Assembly: GCF_000379985.1 (NCBI RefSeq) | Contig: NZ_KB904067.1 | Location: 164 to 49,147 of the forward strand | Length of the DNA stretch: 48,984 bases | Source: Streptococcus caballi DSM 19004 | GTDB lineage: Bacteria > Bacillota > Bacilli > Lactobacillales > Streptococcaceae | Direction of reading: 5' to 3' | Shown here: in pieces, positions 42,976 to 48,984 of the stretch | How positions within the stretch are numbered: the first letter of the stretch is position 1 | Layout: every line of letters begins with the position of its first letter | The notes under the pieces: generated by a model | The model's input: the letters and a program-made list of their open reading frames with translations, nothing else | Told to the model about the DNA's origin: nothing | Databases searched by the model: none | Position numbers and translations under genes: made by a program

Positions 42976-43905
42976 TTAGAATTTCAAGTAGCGTCTCATT
43001 GACAGGACAGACCCCATTGAACCAATGAGAATACCAATAACAAACATGCTACCAATCAAAATAGGAAGGAAGAAGTTTGGACTGTATAGCGACAGACCTT
43101 GCAATTGAAATTGTGGGTTAAAGTCCTTGTAAACATAGTGATATGAAAAATAAATAATGACTGCTGGCAAAATTGTTCCCAATAATCCTACCCAGGCACC
43201 TTCAAAGAAGAATGGACCACGAATGTAAGAATTCTTAGCACCAACCAAGCGCATAATCTCAATATCACGCTGACGTGACATGATGGTAATACGAATAGTA
43301 TTTGAAATCAGGAAGATAGCTACAAGGATAAGTAAAACTGTTCCAGCAAGTCCCCAAGTTCGGATAACTGAAGCTACGCTAAAGAGTCGCTCTGAATTAG
43401 AACCTCCATAATCAACAGATTCAACACCTTCAATCTTCTTGATCTTTTCAGCAATGCCTTTAACTTGAGACGATTCTTCAGCTTTAATGATATAAACATC
43501 TTGTAGAGGATTAGAGTCTCCATCAAAAAGATTCCAATCATCACCGTAAGTTTCTTTTAACTTTTGTAGCTGCTCATCTTTACTTGAAAAGGTAACAGAT
43601 TCAACGCCCTTGATAGCTGATATTTTATCATAAATCTTATGGTAATTTTCATTATCTTTGGTTTGACCATCAGTACCGGTCACTTGTTTAGCATTATCTG
43701 TAGAATCTACTTGCAAATAAGTGTTAATTTTAACGTTTTTCTCAATACCAGTCGCCAAACGTTCAGTATTCAAAAGTACCGCCGCAAAGATTGCCACAAT
43801 GGTCAAGGTCACTGCAACCATACTGACTGAAGCAATGGTCATCCAAATATTGCGCTTTAAGCTTTTAATAGACTCCCAAAGGTGTCTGAAAAAATTTCTA
43901 ATCAT
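42976..43905 (-). CDS. ftsX: cell division protein FtsX
   Basis: The membrane subunit of the FtsEX complex. In streptococci it activates the hydrolase PcsB during septal peptidoglycan splitting. About 309 residues: one N-terminal helix (IWMTIASVSMVAVTLTIVAI), a large extracellular loop (about residues 50-165) and three C-terminal helices. The frame opens to 43956, but FtsX proteins start [12 protein letters not shown], which is the ATG at 43905. That ATG overlaps the ftsE stop by 8 nt (ATGATTAG), with AAGGAG inside ftsE. Expression is thus coupled to ftsE. Confidence 0.95.
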   Translation of the reverse strand: MIRNFFRHLWESIKSLKRNIWMTIASVSMVAVTLTIVAIFAAVLLNTERLATGIEKNVKINTYLQVDSTDNAKQVTGTDGQTKDNENYHKIYDKISAIKGVESVTFSSKDEQLQKLKETYGDDWNLFDGDSNPLQDVYIIKAEESSQVKGIAEKIKKIEGVESVDYGGSNSERLFSVASVIRTWGLAGTVLLILVAIFLISNTIRITIMSRQRDIEIMRLVGAKNSYIRGPFFFEGAWVGLLGTILPAVIIYFSYHYVYKDFNPQFQLQGLSLYSPNFFLPILIGSMFVIGILIGSMGSVLSMRRYLKF

Positions 43906-44590
43906 CGTAACCGTATTCTCCTTCCTCTTCATCACGGACAATTCGTCCGTCTTCAATAGCGATAACGCGGTGGCGAAGAGTATTCACAATTGTACTATTG
44001 TGAGTTGCCATCAGAACAGTTGTTCCTTGAAGGTTAATACGCTCCAACAATTGCATGATTTCCCATGAGATTTCAGGGTCAAGATTTCCTGTCGGTTCAT
44101 CAGCAATCAGAACCTTAGGGTTATTGACAATAGCTCGCGCAATAGCCACACGCTGCTGCTCACCACCAGATAATTGATCTGGGAAAGAACGCATTTTAGA
44201 TTTGAGGCCAACTAAATCTAGAACCTCTGGCACACGCTTTTTAATATCACGGCGCTTAGCACCGATAACCTGCATAGCGTAGGCGACATTCTCATAAACA
44301 GTCTTTTTAGGCAAGAGTTTGTAATCTTGGAAGACCACTCCTATGCTACGACGCAAGAGCGGAACTTCGCGTTTTTTTAATTTATTAAGGTTAAATTTTC
44401 CAACAGTAATGGTTCCCTTAGTTAATTTTTCCTCACGATATAAAAGCTTAATAAAGCTTGATTTCCCTGCTCCAGAAGGTCCAACAAGATAGACAAATTC
44501 GCCTTGATTGATAGACACAGTAATATTTCTCAAAGCAGTTGTCGAGCGGTGATATTTCTTCTCAACGCCCTTCATTTCAATTAATGCCAT
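43898..44590 (-). CDS. ftsE: cell division ATP-binding protein FtsE
   Basis: The cytosolic ABC ATPase partner of FtsX, 230 residues. Walker A is GPSGAGKSS (38-46), the Q-loop [17 protein letters not shown], the signature [14 protein letters not shown], Walker [13 protein letters not shown] and the H-loop [14 protein letters not shown] lies before the ATG. It sits 51 nt after prfB with no terminator between, so prfB-ftsE-ftsX probably share transcripts, the usual streptococcal order. Confidence 0.97.
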   Translation of the reverse strand: MALIEMKGVEKKYHRSTTALRNITVSINQGEFVYLVGPSGAGKSSFIKLLYREEKLTKGTITVGKFNLNKLKKREVPLLRRSIGVVFQDYKLLPKKTVYENVAYAMQVIGAKRRDIKKRVPEVLDLVGLKSKMRSFPDQLSGGEQQRVAIARAIVNNPKVLIADEPTGNLDPEISWEIMQLLERINLQGTTVLMATHNSTIVNTLRHRVIAIEDGRIVRDEEEGEYGYDD

Positions 44591-44641
44591 GTTACAGTCC
44601 TTTTCTTTATTTTTTAGGTTATACCTTATCCATCAAACTTC

Positions 44642-45740
44642 TCAGTCTTCAATTCTCCATTTCAGGTAGGCATCAATAAAACCATTGATATCGCCGTCCA
44701 TGACCTTATCCACCTGTGCAACTTCATAGTTTGTTCTGTGGTCTTTAACCATGGTATAAGGCGTAAAAACATAAGAACGAATTTGGCTTCCCCAAGTGAT
44801 TTCTTTCTTATCACCTTTAAGAGCATCCACTTCTTGTGCTTTTTTCTCTTGCTCCATTTGGTATAACTTCGCTTGAAGCATCTTCATGGCGCGGTCACGG
44901 TTTCCGTACTGAGTACGATCGACCGTTGATGCAACAACAATACCTGTCGGAATGTGGGTCAAACGAACACCGGTTGACACTTTGTTGACATTCTGACCAC
45001 CAGCACCACCTGATCGGAAAGTGTCCATCTTGATATCATCATCGCGAACCTCGACTTCAATCGTATCATCTAATTCTGGCATGACCTCAACGGATGCAAA
45101 CGAGGTATGACGGCGCTTGGCAGAGTCAAATGGTGAAATACGCACCAAACGGTGAACACCCATTTCTGATTTGAGAAGCCCGTAAGCATTTGGTCCTTCA
45201 AATGAGAGTGTTACAGACTTGATACCTGCCTCATCACCTGCTTGATAATCTAGGACTTCAACCTTGAATCCATTGGCATTACCAAAACGTGTGTACATAC
45301 GCAGCAGCATATCTCCCCAGTCCTGAGCCTCAGTACCACCTGAACCTGGATGAATTTCCAAGATAGCATTATTATGATCATAAGGTTCCGATAAGAGGAG
45401 AGTCATCTCGTAATTAGACATGATTTTATCTAATTTTTCAAGATTTTCTTCTAATTCTTCTTGAAGAGACCCATCTTCGTCCAACATTTCAAGCAGGAGC
45501 TCTGTCTCGTCTGACAATTCTTGCATCTTATTAAAAGTCTCGTAAGTCCTTTTCAGTTCGTTCAATTCTTGCGATGTTTTCTGCGCCGCAATATTATCAT
45601 TCCAGAAATCTGGCTCAGTCATCTGATTTTCAAGAAGTGCAATGTCCTCTTCCAAACGATCTAAGTCAAAGAGACCTCCTGAAGCTAGTCAACTTCTCTT
45701 GATTTTCTACTATTTTTTGACGGATTTCAGCTACTTCCAT
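44642..45740 (-). CDS. prfB: peptide chain release factor 2, with programmed +1 frameshift
   Basis: Terminates translation at UGA and UAA. It is coded in two frames: a 24-codon opening segment (ATG at 45738-45740, [17 protein letters not shown]...SFRRSL) ends at CTT-TGA. Skipping the T at 45668 continues as GAC and reads 341 further codons, giving about 365 residues. The shift site has the classical internal Shine-Dalgarno AGGAGG three nt before CTTTGAC. RF2 features follow: the SPF tripeptide in [12 protein letters not shown] and the GGQ loop in [12 protein letters not shown]. Low RF2 lets the ribosome shift, an autoregulatory circuit. Confidence 0.97.
45665..45677 (-). promoter_or_regulatory. 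prfB programmed frameshift site
   Basis: AGGAGG TCT CTT TGA C on the minus strand. The in-frame TGA is at 45666-45668. Confidence 0.95.
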
Positions 45741-46024
45741 GTTTTTCTACCTCTTCTTTATGATTTTTCTTTTGATGCTTGTCTAAACTGACAGATACCT
45801 TTTCATATAACGCTTTTCCTCTTGCAGTCTTTCAGGCTGTAAGAGGATACCTAATTTTAAGCCCAAGTCTCAAAAATTCCGTGCCTGTTGGAGTATTCTA
45901 AGTAGCATTCCACCATAACGAGAAATATTGAGTAAGGCTCACTTTGTTCGCCTATATGGCTGGCGCTATTTTATGATGTATCTGCTAATAACACGCAGGC
46001 TGAGCCCATTTTACCATATATCCG
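45741..46024. other. intergenic region between queG and prfB
   Basis: The minus strand carries a hairpin, CCTCTTACAG paired with CTGCAAGAGG (45828-45856), in the prfB leader, and a loose GGCTCA..TGAGCC inverted repeat nearer queG (about 45932-46012). No ORF looks genuine and I could not place the prfB promoter with confidence. Confidence 0.5.
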
Positions 46025-47143
46025 TCAGAATTGCCATCTTGAACGCACTAGTTCCCATTCTTTTTGGACATCTTCGGTGCTGATTTTGATATTTCTCATA
46101 AAGTCAATCATGCCATCATTAGGCTTTTTAACAATTTCTCCCAAAGCCCAGATAGCTGTCGCGGTATGAATCGGATTATTATTGCGATCAATGATTTCCA
46201 TCAGTTTGATAACTGCTGTTCGATCATGGGCATTAGCCAGCGCGATAATGGCATTGCGTTGGAGAATATTTTTTCCCCGCCAAGAACCTGCAATCATGCC
46301 GAAATTTTCATTGAAAGATTTATTGCTTAATTCCAAAAAAGGAATAAGTTCAGGCTCAGCCAGTTCGGGATTAATTTCTGAAGGAAGCGTATTCTTGATT
46401 CCTTTATTGTAAGGGCAACAAATCTGACAAATATCGCAACCATAAATAACCGTTTTGATTTTTTTACGAAATTCCATATCCATCATCCCTTTGTCTTGAG
46501 TCTGAAAAGATAGGCATCGACGGGCGTTCATAGACCCATCTCCAAGTAAACATGATGTCGGACAGGCATCTAAGCAGCGCCTACAATCCCCGCAATCATA
46601 ATCAACTGGTTGGTCAGGTTCAATTTCTAGATTAGTGATTAGCTCACCTAGATACATATAAGAGCCAAACTCTTTTGAAATCACTAGGCCATTTTTGCCA
46701 ATAAATCCAATACCTGCACGCCTTGCGACTGCCGTATCAACTAGTGCTCCTGTGTCAACCATGGCTTTGTGTTCAAAGTTTTCTGTCAATTTTTCAATGC
46801 CCTCAGCTAGCTGCCTGAGCTTGTCTTGTAAGACATAATGGTAATCTAGCCCCCAAGAATTAGGTGTGATTTTTCCACGCTTGTAGGCTGTTTTGGGCGG
46901 TTTAGCTGGGAGTTTATTTGGATAAGCAACAGCAATTGAAATGATGGTTTTAGCAGATTTCAAGGAGAGTTTGGGATAAATCCTTTCTTCAATGACCTTA
47001 TGTTCAAAGCCAGAAGAGCGCCCTTCTTCGACAGAAGCGCGCAAGGATTTTTCCAGATATGCAAAATCATCTGCTGTGGTGAACCCAATCTTAGAAATTC
47101 CAATTTGATCAGCTAGTTTCTTAATTTCTCCCTTAATATCCAT
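46025..47143 (-). CDS. queG: epoxyqueuosine reductase
   Basis: The final step of queuosine synthesis, reducing epoxyqueuosine in tRNA with a cobalamin cofactor and two [4Fe-4S] clusters. The 372 residues show the cluster motifs CGDCRRCLDACPTSC and CDICQICCPYNKG, the GxIGKNGLVIS region and C-terminal HEAT-like repeats (NAIIALANAHDRTAVIKLME). Start ATG at 47143 gives MDIKGEIKKLADQIGISKIG, normal for the family. There is no Shine-Dalgarno, and a TTGCAG-17-TAAAAT promoter ends 6 nt before the ATG, so the mRNA is probably leaderless. It is divergent from the phosphoesterase gene. Confidence 0.93.
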   Translation of the reverse strand: MDIKGEIKKLADQIGISKIGFTTADDFAYLEKSLRASVEEGRSSGFEHKVIEERIYPKLSLKSAKTIISIAVAYPNKLPAKPPKTAYKRGKITPNSWGLDYHYVLQDKLRQLAEGIEKLTENFEHKAMVDTGALVDTAVARRAGIGFIGKNGLVISKEFGSYMYLGELITNLEIEPDQPVDYDCGDCRRCLDACPTSCLLGDGSMNARRCLSFQTQDKGMMDMEFRKKIKTVIYGCDICQICCPYNKGIKNTLPSEINPELAEPELIPFLELSNKSFNENFGMIAGSWRGKNILQRNAIIALANAHDRTAVIKLMEIIDRNNNPIHTATAIWALGEIVKKPNDGMIDFMRNIKISTEDVQKEWELVRSRWQF

Positions 47144-47149
47144 GATTTT

Positions 47150-47178
47150 ATTTTAAAGAAAAAATGTAAAGCCTGCAA
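47150..47178 (-). promoter_or_regulatory. promoter of queG, apparently leaderless
   Basis: TTGCAG (47173-47178), 17 bp, TAAAAT (47150-47155); 6 nt then separate the -10 from the ATG. Confidence 0.55.
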
Positions 47179-47340
47179 GTCTCAAACATTACAAAACATC
47201 ACAAATATGACAAGTCTCCAAGCTTCTGCATACACTAGAAAGCACTAGCTATGCTAACAGTTCTTGTTTAATATTCCTTTAAAACTTCTAGCATCACTCA
47301 TTAAAAATCGTCTCAATTCACCTCAATCAACATTTTCTGC

Positions 47341-47346
47341 TACAAT
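47341..47346 (+). promoter_or_regulatory. extended -10 of the phosphoesterase gene, apparently leaderless
   Basis: TGCTACAAT with the -10 hexamer at 47341-47346, then 6 nt and the ATG at 47353. No good -35 and no Shine-Dalgarno; the extended TG may compensate for the former. Confidence 0.5.
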
Positions 47347-47352
47347 AGATGC

Positions 47353-48207
47353 ATGACAAGATTAGCAATCATGAGTGATTTACATATCGACCTCAACCAG
47401 TTTGGTGAGTTTGAGATTGAGACCCTGCTAGCCACTCTAAAAGAAGAAAAGATTGATCACCTGCATCTGGCAGGTGACATTTCCAACCACCACTATGACA
47501 TTTCTCTCCCTTTTCTTGAAAAAATGGCAGAGCAAGTTGATTTGACCTATAATCTAGGCAATCACGACATGCTAGACATCAATGAAAGAAACATTATTCA
47601 ACACGATTTTCAGAAAATACCGCTTGGCAAACGAACACTTCTAGCTTTTCATGGCTGGTACGATTACAGTTTTGTTCCTGAGAAAAGCCCAGAAGACAAT
47701 CTGCGATTTAAAAACACTTTCTGGTTTGACCGCCGCTTAAATAGACCATTATCTGATCCAGCCATGACCAAATCCATTTGCCAAAGGCTTGACAATGAAC
47801 TGGCTCAACTTGATACTCCTCTGGTTGCCATGCACTTCGTCCCCCACCAACAATTCACCCTAGTCCATGACAAATTCAAGCCTTTCAATGCTTTCTTGGG
47901 TAGTCAAAACTTCCACGAGATTTTTCAAAAGCACAACATTAAGGATGTTGTTTTTGGACACGCTCACCGCTCCTATGGTACTCAAAACATTGATGGCATT
48001 AACTACCACTCCCGCCCACTAGGCTACGTACGCGAATGGGATTTGACTATTGACTATGTCAAGCAACATCCTGAACTCAATCCAAGTGGAACATGGAATC
48101 TCTCCAAGCGCTACAATTTAGTCAGATATTTGCCTGATTTTCAAGACTACAAGCACCAACAATTAGCAACCGAGTTTCGACAGTCCATGACTATTTTTGA
48201 TATATGA
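47353..48207 (+). CDS. calcineurin-like metallophosphoesterase
   Basis: A 284-residue phosphoesterase with the dimetal signature in order: SDLHIDL, LAGDISN, NLGNHDM, AMHFVPH and VFGHAHRS. It is a streptococcal family member often annotated as a predicted phosphohydrolase (DUF-type, YmdB-unrelated); the substrate could be a nucleotide or phosphodiester and is not known. No signal peptide, so cytosolic. There is no Shine-Dalgarno before the ATG, and the -10 ends 6 nt upstream. A terminator follows within 30 nt. Confidence 0.87.
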   Translation: MTRLAIMSDLHIDLNQFGEFEIETLLATLKEEKIDHLHLAGDISNHHYDISLPFLEKMAEQVDLTYNLGNHDMLDINERNIIQHDFQKIPLGKRTLLAFHGWYDYSFVPEKSPEDNLRFKNTFWFDRRLNRPLSDPAMTKSICQRLDNELAQLDTPLVAMHFVPHQQFTLVHDKFKPFNAFLGSQNFHEIFQKHNIKDVVFGHAHRSYGTQNIDGINYHSRPLGYVREWDLTIDYVKQHPELNPSGTWNLSKRYNLVRYLPDFQDYKHQQLATEFRQSMTIFDI

Positions 48208-48211
48208 TACC

Positions 48212-48239
48212 GCTCTATTAAGATAAGACAGAGCTTTTT
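48212..48239 (+). terminator. intrinsic terminator after the phosphoesterase gene
   Basis: GCTCT (48212-48216)/AGAGC (48230-48234) followed by TTTTTATG. Confidence 0.7.
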
Positions 48240-48367
48240 ATGACTTAATTTATAGCTAAAACATGCTATTATATAAGTGAAAAAGGAGCGTTTGCTATGC
48301 TCAAAGCGAGGCCAGATAGCGACTAGTTCACAACAGCCTACCCTATCACCATCAGGTTAAATAAAAA

Positions 48368-48697
48368 TCGTGGCTCAACTTAACAATAAAGAAAGACAAA
48401 CTATTGATTGTCCACCAAGAAAATCAATCCTCATGAGTAACTGGCCTAATTTCCCAAGGCAATCAGTACAGGATAGGAACCACGTTTGCATTAGGGCTAC
48501 CTATCTTTGAGTGACTTACCACCTTCTGCTACCCTATCTTTCTTTCCTAGTTTTTTTGATTTATTCTCTTTAATAGAGAAATAAGAAACCCTCTCCCCCT
48601 CATCTGGAATATTGCTCTGCTTCTATTCTTCCTAATACCTCACTATCGTTTAGTCAAAGAATACAGCAAGTCAGAAGCAGCTCTGCTATTCCAATAA
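48368..48697 (+). pseudogene. decayed membrane-protein gene, C-terminal part
   Basis: One plus-strand frame runs 110 codons to TAA at 48695 with recognisable membrane-protein character but four internal stops (three TGA, one TAG). Pieces in order include KKDKLLIVHQENQSS, VTGLISQGNQYRIGTTFAL, LTTFCYPIFLS and, unbroken, PLPLIWNIALLLFFLIPHYR followed by LVKEYSKSEAALLFQ. I do not recognise the family. Further upstream, AAGGAGC and an ATG (48298) open a 9-codon frame that may be the relic of the original start. An IS3-type element ends 23 bp after it. Confidence 0.55.
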
Positions 48698-48719
48698 ACA
48701 CAAAAAATGACATCCAGAT

Positions 48720-48984
48720 TGAACAGCTCCCTGTCAAGTGGACAATGAAATAATAAAAGATTAGGCGACGGCCTTGTTCCTCATTTCAAGAGGGGCAAGG
48801 CCGTTGTTGCGTTCTTGAAAACGTTGATGATTGTAAAAATAGATGTAGGCATCAATATCTGACACCAGCTCCTCAAAAGTTTTATACTTCTTCAAATCGT
48901 AGCACTCCGTCTTAAAGTGCCCAAAGAAACTTTCAATTGGCGCGTTGTCAATACACTTACCAACATGAGACATAGAGCGGGTCA
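48720..48984 (-). mobile_element. 3' part of an IS3-family insertion sequence, running off the window
   Basis: The transposase orfB C-terminus plus an element end are visible. The minus strand after the stop reads toward CTTGACAGGGAGCTGTTCA, whose terminal part (about 48720-48740) looks like an IS3-type inverted repeat. The other end lies outside the window. Confidence 0.7.
48761..48984 (-). CDS. IS3-family transposase orfB, C-terminal part
   Basis: The frame is open to the right edge, so the gene is cut by the window. Visible residues begin TRSMSHVGKCIDNAPIESFF and continue GHFKTECYDLKKYKTFEEL..YIYFYNHQRFQERNNGLAPLEM. This is the last part of the rve integrase core of IS150-group transposases, with the third catalytic acid (Glu) in APIESFFG and the conserved YNxxRFQ block. 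The visible part is intact, so the element may be active. Confidence 0.9.
   Translation of the reverse strand, partial: TRSMSHVGKCIDNAPIESFFGHFKTECYDLKKYKTFEELVSDIDAYIYFYNHQRFQERNNGLAPLEMRNKAVA

Noticed and set aside
45828..45856. Hairpin upstream of prfB as a tRNA or small RNA gene
   Set aside because: A single 10-bp stem-loop with one internal mismatch and no cloverleaf or promoter of its own; probably leader structure.
1..48984. CRISPR arrays, rRNA or tRNA genes
   Set aside because: Reading both strands I found no regularly spaced repeats and no recognisable rRNA or tRNA signatures.

Overview
The window reads as a stretch of low-GC Firmicute chromosome from the genus Streptococcus. The marker genes and their order are streptococcal: non-phosphorylating GapN beside ptsHI, an icd-citZ-acnA half-TCA cluster, nrdHEF, the coiA-pepF-(HAD)-methyltransferase-prsA-alaS string, and ftsEX beside prfB. 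From remembered GapN and PtsI sequences I lean towards the salivarius group (S. salivarius/vestibularis/thermophilus-like). That is inference, not a search result. Several decayed genes and insertion-sequence scars fit a genome undergoing gene loss.

Layout. 0-4.2 kb: gapN and the general PTS operon ptsH-ptsI, all on the minus strand. 4.4-6.0 kb: a BASS-family transporter followed by a decayed ISL3-type element. 6.0-12.0 kb: a CmpB-like membrane protein, then acnA-citZ-icd (transcribed in that order), which makes 2-oxoglutarate from oxaloacetate and acetyl-CoA. The IDH carries NAD-type cofactor residues. 12.1-15.7 kb: class Ib ribonucleotide reductase nrdH-nrdE-nrdF behind a promoter overlapped by two NrdR boxes. 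15.8-16.6 kb: TPP-riboswitch-controlled thiT.

16.6-27.4 kb is a minus-strand biosynthetic block. Its members are ribDEAH behind an FMN riboswitch with a very large internal insertion, a flavodoxin-fold oxidoreductase, argCJBD behind ARG boxes, and an aminotransferase paired with a nitrilase-family amidase. Citrate-derived 2-oxoglutarate can feed glutamate and then this arginine pathway. An IS1182-type scar lies at the outer edge of the block.

27.8-30.4 kb is the oddest region. A compact operon (two small membrane ORFs, an XRE repressor, a third membrane ORF, DUF3169 and a CPBP protease) has each of its three small ORFs interrupted by exactly one in-frame TGA, while frame, ribosome-binding sites and spacing are intact. 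30.5-38.2 kb: T-box-regulated alaS, prsA, an O-methyltransferase, a HAD phosphatase and pepF. 38.2-41.4 kb: coiA with competence-box-like sites, and an esterase/ATP-grasp pair. 41.6-48.2 kb: MBL hydrolase, alpha/beta hydrolase, ftsEX, prfB with its programmed frameshift, queG and a metallophosphoesterase. Three genes here (MBL, queG, phosphoesterase) have a -10 box exactly 6 nt before the ATG and look leaderless. The end holds a decayed membrane-protein gene and the 3' part of an IS3-family element.

I saw no tRNA, rRNA or CRISPR array. Many of the minus-strand units end in recognisable intrinsic terminators, so transcription units can be drawn with fair confidence.
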